DNA of 64,000 nucleotides from Nectonema munidae (GCA_030549495.1 JAUIRK010001047.1:992001-1056000), one strand, 5' to 3'. Positions 10,445 to 21,677 are shown, counted from the first letter of the stretch. The notes: generated by a model not told the origin, from the letters alone. A program made the numbers and translations.

Positions 10445-12060
10445 CACTTATTTTTCACCAAGAATACAAAATGAAATAGGTTCATCTTTAAAAAGTTTTG
10501 TTCTACAAAAAAATACTTGAAATCAATAACTCAAACATATCTGTCATTGAAAGCTGATGGAACAAAAGATATAAGTGGAAAAGAATGCATGTCAATTGTT
10601 AGTAGTTTAATGGGGTGCTCATTTTCATTGATTCCTTTTCTTTTGTGTAAGGTGTTGAGATTTTTGAAAGGAAAGACCGTAAAGGAAGCATTAATTAGCA
10701 TGGTCTATCTGAAAGAATGTGGTGCATCTTCTATCAGCACCGCAATTCTAGACATTCTTGATGAGTGTAAAATTCAAAAACACAAAATTATGAGTCAATA
10801 CTGATGGCGCTTACGTGATGTCAGGTAATATTTTTCTACCAGTACTTATAGATGAAAAATGATATCTTAACAGGCAAGAAAAAATCAGTGAAGCACTTGA
10901 AAGATACATTCCTTATATAAATTCTATAAACCATCAGCTTCTTTCCGTCATATAAACCATATTGAATTTCTTTTATCATTAATGACCAGCCTTTACAAAT
11001 TCAGAAAAAAAGGTTAAAGTTCAAACTTTTTTCAGTAAACAATTCAAAAATTTATTTCAACAAGATGGACATCACATTATGAAGTTGTTTATTCATTGAT
11101 AAAAAATAATATCTTCTCTGGAAAAAGGAAAAAATAGTTCTGATCTAGATGTTTCTTTCGAAGCAAGGGGTCTACTTCATGCTTTAAACGACGATTCTTC
11201 AATATTTGTAATGCTCATGGTTAAAAAGTTTCTTAGTGTAATGAAGCCTGCTAATGACTACCTCCAAGTAAGCTACATTTTCAATGTTACATGAATACTG
11301 CACTATATTAATTGATTTAGAAAGAAGATAATAATATCATTATTGGGATAAGTTTGGTAGAAGATTTGGTGAAAGTTTTGTTAGAATTCAAAAATGACAA
11401 AAACGAATTTGATTCATTATTCAAAAAAATAAGATTTTATGTTGACAATTCCAGTTCCACAGATAATATTTTCGATGATAACGCAGAAAAAATCAGAATA
11501 TTTCGTATTCTCTACGATGAAACCTTACAATTGATTCTAGAGGAATTTGACAACAGGTTTGGTTTTCGACAAATGTTCATCCTTTTAATTGTTTTTTAGG
11601 TTTAATGAAAAAAACTGCACAATAATGAAAGCACTTTCATATTTATCCCTTGAAAGTGTAGGATTTTTGGAATATGAAAAAATAAAACCTTTTATATCCC
11701 ATCTACAAAATATATCTTCAGGAGATTTTTTCGGAACTTAAAGTTGGAAAAGAATATATTTAAAAAAAAGATACAGGAAGAATCTAACGTTATTGATGTT
11801 TTTGAAGTACTCGAACCAGCTAAAGAAGCATTTCCTAACATATATAAACTACATGAAGCTATTTTAAAGCAATTTTGTATTATGTAAAATGACTCTTATT
11901 CTCTTTCAGGCCTTTTTACGGTAGGTTCGACTACAGCAGTTTGTGAAAAGTTTTTCAACCTTGAACAGGATTATGACACCTCTTAGAAAATCCATGACTC
12001 CGTCTAGAAGAAACAATTTAAAATTTCTTTCTTTTATGAAATAATATACAAAAAAATTGA
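10445..12060 (+). pseudogene. hAT transposase relic (ZMYM/DUF4371-like lineage)
   Basis: Pieces of one hAT protein occur in order on the plus strand. 10517-10800 gives LKADGTKDISGKECMSIVSS and on to KHKIMSQ, then after a stop DGAYVMSG, the conserved second block. About 10885-10950 is YIPYINSINHQLLSVI. Around 11060 is TRWTSHYEVVYSLIKN. At 11354-11570 a helical segment ends ILEEFDNRF, continuing in-frame into NEKNCTIMKALSYLSLESVG. About 11950-12050 is FSTLNRIMTPLRKSMTPSRR, the C-terminal dimerisation region. Frameshifts and stops break it at about five points, so it is inactive. Terminal repeats were not identified. Confidence 0.8.
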
Positions 12061-12529
12061 CGGAAAAATTTATATATTTTTTTCAAATAAAAGAAGACTC
12101 ATTTTAAAGAAGTCATGAATTTCTTACTTTTTTGTTTTTCAAGTTAAAAACTTTTTGCAAAATTATATAAATTTTAGAAAAAAATTTTCTTATTTGTTGT
12201 TAGTCAAACTTTTTCTTTTCAAGTAATGAAGATATCATTTTTTGGTGTTGTTAGTTTATGTTGCCTAATAAATTCAGAGGATGAAGAGGGAGGTAATAAT
12301 TGCCACCGTTACTGATTGGAATAAACTTAACTAATAAGTTTGAGATAGCTAAATCTTTTTAAAATTATTTTTCGGTACGCCTCTGGATACACTATATCAA
12401 TGGATTATTTTAAGTGAACGTTGGTGATTAAGTCTAGGCTATAGGCAGAGCGAGGTTTTAATAAAGTAGCCTATGTATAGATTTTATTTATACTATGTAT
12501 AGTATGTTTTAGATTGTTTTTTATTGCAT

Positions 12530-13433
12530 TCAACTCGGGTCTCCAGAAATAGGCATGTTTTCTTTTAGGAAATGGGTTGATAGGAGTGGAGGATAAGATG
12601 GAATGTGAGACATGATCATTGAGAGATAGTGCTGCTTTATCGATGTAAGTGGGAGAGGAGAGGGATGTTAATGTAGGGAGTGAGTTGTTGAGAATGTTGA
12701 GATATGTAAGCCAGTGAGGGGTGTTCTTTTTTATAATGTTGTTAGAGTTTTTGATGGTTGTAGTGTTTATGTGAAGTTGAAATGTTATGAAGGCGTGATC
12801 TGACGCTGATGGGATGTCTGAGATTGACCAATTGGATATTAGATTGAGAGTATTTGAAGTGGTTATTGTGAGGTCAATGTGAGAAGTGTATTGTTCGTTG
12901 TTACAAGAGCGTTGGTATGTAGGGTTTTTAGATTTGTCAGCAAGATATAGGTTGTTCGAACATAAGAAATTGATGACTTGTTGTCCTTGTGGGTTTTCTT
13001 TGTGGTCTCAGATGTGTGATCGAGCGTTGCAATCAGTTGAGATAATTAAATGATATGTAGACGGGAGTGTGGATGTTGCAAGTGTTAGTGATTGGGAGAA
13101 ATCAGAGGGGATGGCTATTGTGTGTGAGGGAGGAGAGTAAAGAGTTGCGAAAAGAAGAGGGTGAGGTTTGGTGTGAACAAGAACAAAGTAAAAATTGTTG
13201 GAAGAGAATCGTGGTAATGGTGTGTGGTGAACGGTTGATTTTATGTAGATGCATGCTGAATAACAGGATAGAGGTGAGGTGTGATATAGTAAATAATTTG
13301 GTATAATAGAAGAGAGGTTTGGATATGGTTCGTTAATAGATATTACATCAAAAAAGTTTGAAATTAGAATGTTATATAGTTTTGTCCAAGCGGCATTAGA
13401 GTGGTTGAGGTTAATGTGGAGAAAATTTAGCAT
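12530..13433 (-). pseudogene. ORF2 endonuclease domain of the non-LTR retrotransposon, truncated
   Basis: Starts MLNFLHINLNHSNAAW at 13433 and shows the APE-type endonuclease signatures in order: the N-terminal Asn region, NEPYPN with the catalytic Glu, STDCNARSHI with the Asp/Asn pair, HIDLTITTS, and IPSASDHAF with the terminal Asp-His. A TGA at about 13010 sits where related proteins have Trp, so the enzyme is broken; the frame continues afterwards to about 12530, where similarity ends. Its ATG overlaps the ORF1 stop (ATGCTAA), suggesting stop-restart translation. Confidence 0.8.
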
Positions 13434-14503
13434 AGGAATTTGCTTATTAGAAGGTTATGTTGATTTTGGATGTGTTGTGTGTGTTTAATTTGGAATTCGC
13501 AATGTTTGGATGTAGCGTTGTGGTGATTGTGACAATTAAAGCATGAGAGTTTTGTGGAATCATTTTTGAAGATGCATTCCGATATAGAGTGGCCTCGATT
13601 TCCGCAGTGATCGCAATTTGGTGATGCAGCTTTGCATTTGTTCGTTGAGTGATTGTGTTTTAGACAATTCTGGCATTGGCGATGTAATGGTTTTACTAAG
13701 CTTAGAGTGAGAATGTGATGGTCAACAAAGAGTATAGGAGATTTAAGTAGATGTTTAAAAATGTTAGGGTTGCTAGGTTCTAATATAGCACTATAAGAGA
13801 AGGTTCCTGTGTTACCGGCTTGGCGTACTGTATTAAGGGTGCCAATATTTTTTAGGTTTAAGTTTTCGTTAGCAATGGTTTCCGAGAGAGAAGAAAGTGG
13901 TGTGGTTATAGGTATGCTTCTAAGTAGGAAGCGGGGTTTGAGGATAGGTAAATCTTCGGATTTAATGCCGTTATTGTGGAGAGTTTGATGTGCTAGTGCT
14001 TTTTCTTCAGGTTTAGAGAATTGGAAATAAATAGTGCCACTATTTGAAGACCGTGTATTAGAGATGGTAAGTTTGTTTTTATTGGTTTCTAAGTTTTTGA
14101 CTATTTTTTGTCGGAAGGCAGCTTTCTCGGCTTTAGAGTCAGAGGGAGTAAGGGGGGCTTTTTTTAGAGTAAGCTCACTATTTAGAGATGACTTAGACTT
14201 AGGTGGAGAGGGTTTTTGTCTATCCTGAATATTGTTGGATAAGCTAGGTGTGGTTATGGATGAGACTTGTGCGTATGTAGATAATGAGGGGCAAGGTGGA
14301 GTATGTGGGTGGTGAGTATGAGAGAGTTGTTCAATTTTGTTGGAGTGAGCAAGAGTTACTTCATATTTTAGATTATTAAGGAGGGTAAGGTCTTCTGCAT
14401 TTAGAGAGGAATTTGCTATGAATTCATTGAAGAGATTTGCTATTAATTGGGTAGAGGTAAGGTTAGGGGTATCATCGTGACGTGCACGTTTTGGGTTAGA
14501 CAT
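13427..14503 (-). CDS. ORF1 (Gag-like, zinc-knuckle) of the non-LTR retrotransposon
   Basis: An intact 358-residue frame. The N-terminal half is Ser/Thr/Pro/Asn-rich and basic; the middle resembles the RNA-binding Gag-like domain of Jockey/R1-type ORF1 proteins. The C-terminus has CCHC-type knuckles: CQNCLKHNHSTNKC (about residues 276-289), CDHCGNRGHSISEC (about 297-310), then CFNCHNHHNATSKHC (about 320-334). In this family the protein packages the element's RNA. The stop overlaps the ORF2 start by 7 nt. Being uninterrupted, this copy looks fairly young, although ORF2 is damaged. Confidence 0.85.
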   Translation of the reverse strand: MSNPKRARHDDTPNLTSTQLIANLFNEFIANSSLNAEDLTLLNNLKYEVTLAHSNKIEQLSHTHHPHTPPCPSLSTYAQVSSITTPSLSNNIQDRQKPSPPKSKSSLNSELTLKKAPLTPSDSKAEKAAFRQKIVKNLETNKNKLTISNTRSSNSGTIYFQFSKPEEKALAHQTLHNNGIKSEDLPILKPRFLLRSIPITTPLSSLSETIANENLNLKNIGTLNTVRQAGNTGTFSYSAILEPSNPNIFKHLLKSPILFVDHHILTLSLVKPLHRQCQNCLKHNHSTNKCKAASPNCDHCGNRGHSISECIFKNDSTKLSCFNCHNHHNATSKHCEFQIKHTQHIQNQHNLLISKFLC

Positions 14504-14640
14504 GTGAAATGAGTGTGAGAGTGTGATATGGTATAAAGATAAAAATTTTAACTCTAATTAGTAAAAGTATAATTAATAAGAGGTCCTGTTTGTAGATATT
14601 TCTCTAGGAGTAAATAATATTCGCCATTTTTAAAGATTGA

Positions 14641-15131
14641 GGAAAGAGTTTTTAAGATTGTACTATAAAGTGAACAAAAAGGTAAGGAAGAATATAATAT
14701 ATTACAAAAAAGTACAATAAAATAAAAATATTTGCATTTATTTTTTTTTCATACTCCATAAAACACAAATTTAAAATGGTTTCACGTAATTTATGCACAA
14801 GAATTTTTAATTATAAAAAAATTGTATCAAACAAATTTTACTTAACTTTTATTTTTAATAAATAATAATAATATATTTTTATAGATCTATCATTTTCTAT
14901 ATTTTAATTACGATGTATAAAAATTTGCCACTTACATTTAATTATTTTGTCTATAAAAATATAAATATTCATAATTGAATAATAATTGTTTTAAAAATAA
15001 TAATTTTCGAAATATTATGTTTATGTAGCCGCTGCTATTTTAGAAATTAGTATGCCGAAACTATCCATAAAATGAACTTTAAATATGATTAGATTTCTTT
15101 CAGAAAATCGTCGTCTTTATTTTATATTTTC
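14641..15131. other. Very AT-rich spacer
   Basis: No gene, inverted repeat or tandem repeat that I can support. Runs of A and T dominate. Confidence 0.4.
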
Positions 15132-15135
15132 TTAA

Positions 15136-16287
15136 CCCTTGGATAGGGTTGCCAGATTTCAAAAATAAAAAATCGGGACACTTGTATGACAGAATAATGT
15201 TAAGTTTATTACTAATAAAAACTAATTATTAATATAAATAATTTTAAACAAATCAAATTTTGGTGACACACAAAGCTGTTTTGATAAAATTGGGTTTAAA
15301 CTTGACTAATTGTAACGTTAAATATTTATAAAATCTTATTGTATAGGCGTAATTTCATTTTGAAAAATATTTGTACAACATAAATAAAAAAATGCATATT
15401 TTATTTGAAAGTAACTTAAAATAACAAAAAAATTACAATGAATTATTTACTTGAATATCACTTATTATTTATGCTTCAATTATATTTTTTTTGAAGATTT
15501 TGCACTTTTTAATAAGGCTTTATTTCCTAACACATATCAATAAAATTCTTTACAACTGAAATTAAAGTTCCATTTACATTGCAGGATAGCTTCTATAGAA
15601 TCTATATGCAATTTGTTTCACTCATCAGTCCATTTAATTTCATGAGTGAAAATAAACGTCCAACATTAGCATTATGAGCTGGAATGCTGAATAAATATTC
15701 GCACAAAACCAACAATTCTGAGTATTCTATATATTCGAGTATAGGCTCCTATATAAAGCATATAAAAAAGCTATGCATAGACTTTTACTGATTACTAATT
15801 AATCTTTTCATGATTACTCTTGTAAACATGACATACTAACTAATCAATGTACATATATACATGTATAATAAATATATTTTATTATTTATTTATTTATCGT
15901 GTGTGAAATCTTTGAAGCGGCTCACTCTGTTTTGAATTCACACGTTTTTTGGGTTATTATAAAAAAATGAATTTGAAAGCATATCAAAATGTAGTTACTA
16001 TAGACTTACGTGCATATTTAATATTTCACATATGTAATTTCGATTCTTTTTAATAAATATCTAAAATCGGGACAAATGGTGTCCCCTAGTTGTGCATTCG
16101 GGACGCGGGACAAAATTACATAAATCAGGACAGGTCCCGAAAAATCGGGACGTCTGGCAACCCTACCCTTTGAGGACCAACATTTTGAAGAGGATTCGTC
16201 TGCTTTCTTTTTCAATGGAATTTTATATATTCAAAGCAGACGATTTTCATTTCTTCAGTCACTGGTGGCCCACTGGTCGTCAAAGGG
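15136..16287. mobile_element. piggyBac-type MITE, split by a nested hAT element
   Basis: TTAA (15132-15135) is followed by CCCTTGGA. The hAT element occupies 15144-16165, and the MITE resumes at 16166 as CCCTTTGAGGACCAAC, ending ACTGGTCGTCAAAGGG (16287) followed by TTAA (16288-16291). Without the insertion the MITE is about 122 bp with ends CCCTTTGA..GACCA and TGGTC..TCAAAGGG, flanked by TTAA on both sides, the piggyBac signature. Inside, CGTCTGCTTTC and AAAGCAGACG form a second inverted pair. Confidence 0.75.
15144..16165. mobile_element. 1.02 kb non-coding hAT element nested in the piggyBac MITE
   Basis: The ends are TAGGGTTGCCAGA and TCTGGCAACCCTA, perfect inverted repeats over 13 bp apart from slight differences further inside. 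'aatcgggaca' and 'tgtcccg/cgggacg' motifs recur inside both ends. The flanking 8 bp are CCCTTGGA on the left and CCCTTTGA on the right, an hAT-length target duplication with one substitution. No transposase is encoded. Confidence 0.75.
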
Positions 16288-16291
16288 TTAA

Positions 16292-16397
16292 TTTAAATTC
16301 TTTTCGGGAATTGGTTTTCTATCGTCTGCTATCTTTCTCAATGAGTTATATAAAAAAACACACGATTTTTGGACACTGTTGTCCCATTGTGCCTCAA
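16292..16397. mobile_element. Second, abutting piggyBac-type MITE copy
   Basis: It follows directly from the TTAA at 16288 and ends 'gtgcctcaaaggg' plus TTAA (16398-16401). Its interior (tcgtctgctatctttctcaa) matches the first copy (tcgtctgctttctttttcaa). The left terminal repeat is degraded. The two copies share the central TTAA. Confidence 0.6.
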
Positions 16398-16801
16398 AGG
16401 GTTAAAACACGTTTTAAAGGTTTTTTTCATTAAATCTAGCACGGCTGTTCGCAGACGCGTTTATTTTAATATAAAGTCATCTGCTTATATGAAAAACATT
16501 AACCTTATGAGTAAAAGTTTCATAATTCTGGTCCTTACGGTTTTAAAATATAAATAAACAATTAGTTATTTTTTGCTGTTTTAATTGCAATTTAAGTCTG
16601 ACCCAAATGCATGTCTTTAACAATTAATTAAAATTTAATTTTCGATAGTAAACCGACCAGAACTCCTTATGGCTTCTCATAAAAAATATACGATCTTTTT
16701 AGGGGTCACAACCGAATATTTGGGAAGCAATCATGGTCTAGATAATTAATTTTTGTTTGAGATATCATGATTCTTTACAAATTTAGAGTAAATCATTTGG
16801 C

Positions 16802-18265
16802 ATGATTGAAGACAAAGAAATAGTTTTGTGTTGTTTGTGTGGTATTGCAATATCTTACAATCCTGCAGTTACATGCATCAACTGTTTAAAGTCTCGAATT
16901 GACATCAGCGCTGACATTATCAAACAAGTCACGATAAACCAGTGTAAAGGATGTTTGCGCTTTCAACAAAATCCTGGACAATGGGTCACCCTGGAAGCCG
17001 AATCCAAACAACTACTCACCTACTGCCTCAAGAAAATTAAAGCTTCGTTGAAGGCCGTAAATGTTGTTAATGCTTCGTTCATCTGGACGGAACCTCATTG
17101 CAAGCGTCTCAGATTAAAGCTGACGATTCAACGAGAAGTGGTTGGAGGAGCCATCCTGGAAAAAACGTTTCCTATTGAATTCATTCTGCATAACGAATTT
17201 TGTGAAGCTTGTCACCGCGTTAATGCAAAAAATACGTGGAAGGCAGTCGTACAAATTCGTCAAAAGTCAGCAACACATAAGCGAACCCTTTTGAAGCTAG
17301 AACAACTCCTTCTAATAAATACCAAAAATAAAGGCTGTGCTTTCTTAGCTAACACCTATCGGCCAGTCTCTGATGGAATGGACGTCTTTTTTGGTTCCAA
17401 AGATGGCGCTAAGAAATTTGTGGATTTCATCACCTGTGTAACTCCTTCTCATTACAAGTACTCACAGAAGCTAGTTTCTCGAGATGAACACACAAATTCC
17501 TACAATTACAAAAGTACCTACAGTGTTGACATTTCTGCCATTTGTAAAGATGATGTTGTTTGCTTGTCAGCGACAACAGCTCAGGCTCTGGGTAGTATTC
17601 CGCAATTAGCTATTTGTACAAAAGTTAACAAAAATATCTTTTTAACGGATCCAATTTCTGCCAGATGTGTTCAGGTGGATTCTGTCACTTTTTTTAAAAA
17701 TCCATTCTATTCAATTTACTCACAAAATAAAAAATCGCTTACAAAATTCATTGTTATGGAAATTGATAAAGAATTTGAATTTCGTGATGAAGAACAAGCA
17801 AATTTAGTACAATCAAATGAAAAATTTATTCCACTGAGTGTGTGGGTGACTGAGCTTGACAGCAATAACTTTGGTAGTGAACAGATTTACTGCAGAACAC
17901 ATATGGGTCGCATTTTGCATCTTGGGGATGTTGTGTTGGGTTTGGATTTGCGCAAAACTAATATTAATAATGCACAATTTGAAAGCATTAAAAATCAAGA
18001 CAGAATACCAGATGTTATCCTAATTAAAAAGATTTACCTAGACAATTGTGAGTTAGGTGATCCTGGTAAAAGTTCAGCTAAAATGTGCAAGAAAAAAGCC
18101 AAAGCAACTTATCCTCGGTCTAAAAAGTCCAAAAGCAAAAGCGGAGATCAAGATGATGTCATTGTTGATACGGATCTTGAGAATGGAGACACTCGATTGC
18201 TAACACCAAGTGAAAGTGGTGATGAAATGCAAGAAATGCTGGACGAATTCATTAAAGTTTTATGA
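16802..18265 (+). CDS. nmd3: NMD3, 60S ribosomal export adaptor, intronless
   Basis: NMD3 binds the nascent large ribosomal subunit and connects it to the exportin CRM1 for nuclear export. The 487-residue product is close to the usual ~500 residues. The N-terminal zinc region has four CxxC pairs: CCLC (10-13), CINC (25-28), CKGC (48-51) and CEAC (134-137). Family hallmarks are visible: FIWTEPHCKRLRLKL, VQIRQKSATHKR, NSYNYKSTYSVDI and ICKDDVVCLS. A basic stretch (KKKAKATYPRSKKSKSKS, about 430-447) fits a nuclear localisation signal, and the C-terminal EMLDEFIKVL fits the leucine-rich export signal. The ATG at 16802 aligns with the family's N-terminus; no intron or stop breaks it. Intact coding and a nearby polyadenylation signal favour a functional gene, but an intact retrocopy cannot be excluded from this window alone. 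Confidence 0.95.
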   Translation: MIEDKEIVLCCLCGIAISYNPAVTCINCLKSRIDISADIIKQVTINQCKGCLRFQQNPGQWVTLEAESKQLLTYCLKKIKASLKAVNVVNASFIWTEPHCKRLRLKLTIQREVVGGAILEKTFPIEFILHNEFCEACHRVNAKNTWKAVVQIRQKSATHKRTLLKLEQLLLINTKNKGCAFLANTYRPVSDGMDVFFGSKDGAKKFVDFITCVTPSHYKYSQKLVSRDEHTNSYNYKSTYSVDISAICKDDVVCLSATTAQALGSIPQLAICTKVNKNIFLTDPISARCVQVDSVTFFKNPFYSIYSQNKKSLTKFIVMEIDKEFEFRDEEQANLVQSNEKFIPLSVWVTELDSNNFGSEQIYCRTHMGRILHLGDVVLGLDLRKTNINNAQFESIKNQDRIPDVILIKKIYLDNCELGDPGKSSAKMCKKKAKATYPRSKKSKSKSGDQDDVIVDTDLENGDTRLLTPSESGDEMQEMLDEFIKVL

Positions 18266-18548
18266 TCATAAAAGTTCAATTTTTTTCACTCTTTTAACTT
18301 GTTCTTCAAACTATAATTCGGCTCTTTGAATCTCTATTTTTGAGGAGTGTAAAGTCCTGAGCTTTATTATAAACTTTATTCGTTCTCATTGTAATTAGCT
18401 TTTTTTGCATATCAAAATTGAAACTATTTAAATTATTTGTACATTTTTTGCTGGTTAAACCATTCATTTTTAATTTAAAAGAAACGGTAAAATTTATTTG
18501 AATTTGAAAATTTTATTACAATATGAAAATATAATAGGTATTGATTCA

Positions 18549-18558
18549 AATAAATAAA
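18549..18558 (+). terminator. Tandem AATAAA polyadenylation signals downstream of NMD3
   Basis: Two overlapping AATAAA hexamers (18549-18554, 18553-18558) about 285 bp after the NMD3 stop, in a T/A-rich 3' UTR. Confidence 0.5.
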
Positions 18559-18893
18559 ATATATATTTAAAAGCATATAATGATTAATCTATATAGTAAT
18601 TCAGAATTTAAATAAATATTTTATGTATCAACAAATTCCTACTCAGTATCTTGCATTTTCAATTTCAACAACGTTCCATTAACCAATTAGAGTCCAGGAA
18701 AAGCGGACTACACCGAGTAATATGGCACAAAACTTGAAAGGGTTTGCCTTTCGAAAATGAATCGTGTAGAATCCTTTAGAATCAATTTCATGTAATTTTA
18801 TGCAGTCGATTAATATTTCGTGGGTTGTGGTGTTGGATCCTTTATGTCTCCAAGGCTTACTTTATTTTCTTATACAAAGTACGAAGTTCAAGA

Positions 18894-19165
18894 TCATTGT
18901 AGCTTGTTTACAGTTAGTTTGGAAATTTCTTTGGAATCAGGTCCCACCTCGAAAGATATTTTTCGTTCAAAGACGAAGGTAGTTTAAGATTACTCTTGAA
19001 CATTGTAGACTGTTTACAGTAAGTTTTGCCATTCCTCTGGAATACAGCCCACCCCCTCCCCGCGCTCCAAATGTATTATTCGTTTAAAGACGAGAGTATC
19101 ATGAGAGTCAGATTATTCCCAAATATTTTTGCCTGCTTACAGATAGTTTGATCATTGATCTTAAC
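18894..19165. repeat. Tandem repeat, ~107-125 bp unit, two full copies and a partial
   Basis: Units start 'cattgtagcttgtttacag' (18894) and 'cattgtagactgtttacag' (19001), with a third partial at about 19125. Each carries 'ttcgttcaaagacga' or a close variant. The same unit recurs at 32400-32555, so the array belongs to a dispersed family. Confidence 0.65.
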
Positions 19166-19282
19166 CATATTATGCTGGGCTAAATTTGTCCACTCAAGTG
19201 ATTGATAAAATGCCCTCCCATTTTTCTCAGATATGAATAAGTTTTTATAAATATTTTTAATGTTAGATATATATTTCAACTA

Positions 19283-19740
19283 TGCTGAATTCAGCGGTGA
19301 TGTCCATTTTTTATCAAAATCAATCAAACCTGTCAAAAAATTGATTTATATTTGACAGCTCATCTCAAAAAGAAACTTTTTATTTAAATAATTATATAAA
19401 GTTTTTTACACATGTAACCCATTTTCAAATATGCTGAATTCAGTGATGTTATTCATTTTTTATGAAAATCAATCAAACCTGTCAAAAAATTGATTTATCT
19501 CAAAAGGAACATTTTATCCGAATAATTAAAAAGTTTTTTGCACACATATATCCATTTTCACGTGCGCTGTCAAATCAGTCAAACCTAACAAATTTAAATA
19601 TGACAGCCCATGTCAAAATTAAAATTTTTATTCTTATAAAAAGTTTTTTATACATATATACACATTTTCAAGTATGTAGAATTTAATGGTGATGTTCATT
19701 TTTTATGAAATCAATAAAACTTTTCAAAAAAATCGATTAA
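19283..19740. repeat. Tandem repeat, ~148 bp unit, about three copies
   Basis: Each unit has 'gctgaattcag..gtgatgt', a T-rich stretch, 'aatcaatcaaacctgtcaaa' and 'agttttttacacat'. Repeats begin near 19283, 19432 and 19670, with a decayed copy between. The same family is found at 57540-57930. Confidence 0.7.
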
Positions 19741-20860
19741 ACTTGTAAATCAATGTCAAATATATAAACTTCAATATTAATTCTACTTTCAGTATTTCTC
19801 TGGTAATTATTTTCTTAATTTATTTAATAAACAACTTTAGGTGTTTAATTCACTCAAAATATTTCATTTGTCAGTAAATTATGTATCTCGATAGGACCTA
19901 CATCTTTTTTGTTACAAATTCATTATCAGCTCGTAGCCTCTACATCATATTATAATTTACAGTGTGTAATTTTGCTATTCATTTTAAGATGATACGAATC
20001 ATTCGTGATGTTCATAGTTCAATTACAAAAAGTTGTCCACGTTCTTCATCTAAAAAATTCTCTCTTTGGCGCAAAAGGAAGATGGACAAATTCAATTTAA
20101 ATTAAAAAATATCTTGATAGTGACTAAATTCTCATATATTGGCATCTGTGCCATTTTTGATAAATCTGACCTATTCTAAATTTTCAGATTTCCTACCCAT
20201 TATGGTAATGATAATTGTAATCCCAGATGATAAGCTATAGATTTAAATATTTTTCATTTGTAAAAGAGGAATCTTTTTTGAAGCACCTAATATTATATGA
20301 TTTTCATTACACCACTTCCTAGTTCATGAAAATTGGAAAAAAATTTATAGGATTTTCCCACCCTAGAACCCGCCCTATAAACCTTGTTGCTTTTTATCTT
20401 TTTCTGTACGTTTTTTCCATACCATTGAATTGTGTGTTTCTTTCGTTTTAATAAAATTGAAATCATGCCTAGCAAAAGAGCAAAAGCTCGCTAGAGCCAA
20501 AAAAAATGTTATAACCATGTTATAACATGGTAGAAATTATTTCTTTTGATCACACGTTCTCTTTTCAATTAGTTTTCAGGTTGCTTCCTTCTCTCATACT
20601 AATCTTCAAAAGATTTAATGTTTTGTTTTTTTAAATAAATATTTCATATTCAAAATGATTGAAGAAAGTATTATAAGCCAAAATATACAAAAAAAAAGTA
20701 TATTTTTACTATATACCTAATATGCAGCGATTTTTTGAAAATTTTTTATATAACTGATTTTCAGGCATACATTACTAATTCAATTGCCACTTCGAGATAT
20801 TTTTTAACCGTATTATCAAAAATGGAGTACAGAAATAAAATTGTACACAATCTCATTTTA
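19741..20860. other. AT-rich intergenic DNA
   Basis: No gene seen. A short perfect palindrome (gttataaccatgttataac at about 20508-20526) is the only local structure. Confidence 0.4.
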
Positions 20861-21625
20861 AAAAGCATAATGGATTTGGTATAAAAACAGATATTTTATT
20901 TTTTTAAAAATATTTTTGAAGACAGGATCTAGAAAAACCGCAAATCTGATTGAAGCTTTCAGATATTTTAAAACAATAAATGCCAAACCTGAGTCCAAAA
21001 ATGAAATTAGCATCTTCCATTTGGCATAAAAACAGATATTTTATTTAAATTTCAAAAATATTTCTGTAGACATTAGACGTAAATCGAACATTTGATTGAC
21101 ACTTTCAGACATTTAAAACCTTTAAATGCAAAAAATGATTTCAAAAATAAAACTATCATGGTTGAATTGGTATAAAAACATATTTCATGTAAAATTAGAG
21201 AGAATATTTTTGGATATAGTTTTCAGACATAAACCGCAAATTTGATTGACATTGGCTGTAAAACCTCTAAGTGCGAAAACTACGTCAAAAAATAAAACCA
21301 TCATGTATTTGCTATAAAAACATATATTTCATGTAAAATTTGGAAACAAATTTTAGAACTAGATGCAAATTGGTCGATTTGGTATTCAAACATATATTTC
21401 ATTGTAAAATTTGAATGAATGTTTTTGGAGACAATTTTTAGAAGTAAACCGCAAATATGATTAACACTTATAGGTATTTTCACATCCTAAATGTAAAAAA
21501 TGAGTCCAGAAATGAAACCAGCATGGCCGATTTAGTATAAAACATTTTATGTAAAATTTGAAGGAATGTTGTGGAGACAATTTTTAGAAGTAAACAGCAA
21601 ATTTGATTAACATGTTTATCACAGT
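20860..21625. repeat. Tandem repeat, ~145 bp unit, about five diverged copies
   Basis: Recurring landmarks are 'tggtataaaaacatat', 'gagacaatttttagaagtaa', 'accgcaaatttgattaac' and 'aaatgagtccagaaatg'. The spacing varies because copies have indels. The same unit forms the array at 28822-29200. Confidence 0.75.
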
Positions 21626-21639
21626 GTCTCCTCCTTGTA

Positions 21640-21677
21640 GTATTTTTGAGCAAATACATGTTGATGATCCACTAGAT
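21640..21677. repeat. Composite host repeat, copy 1, left part (split by hAT)
   Basis: 'gtatttttgagcaaatacat' then 'gttgatgatc' and CACTAGAT. The same sequence, inverted, flanks the hAT at 38257-40476 on its right side. The repeat resumes at 24136 after the hAT insertion. Confidence 0.8.

Larger units (their letters stand above)
12430..14640 (-). mobile_element. Non-LTR retrotransposon, 5' part only (5' UTR, ORF1, endonuclease)
   Basis: The minus strand holds a short 5' leader (about 14640-14504), ORF1 with zinc knuckles, and the apurinic-like endonuclease part of ORF2. No reverse transcriptase follows, so the 3' half is missing. That is the reverse of the usual 5' truncation and implies later deletion or recombination near 12430-12530. 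The architecture fits the Jockey/I/R1 group. A related, more decayed copy lies at 62805-64000. Confidence 0.75.

Noticed and set aside
13067-13306. Plus-strand open frame of 79 residues
   Set aside because: Antisense to the retrotransposon endonuclease, which has clear catalytic motifs.
16018-16557. Open frames of 60-113 residues just upstream of NMD3
   Set aside because: They run across transposon terminal repeats (hAT end and piggyBac MITEs) and change frame at the boundaries.
19283-21625. CRISPR-like array
   Set aside because: Eukaryotic context; the repeats are whole diverged tandem units of about 145 bp without constant short repeats and unique spacers.
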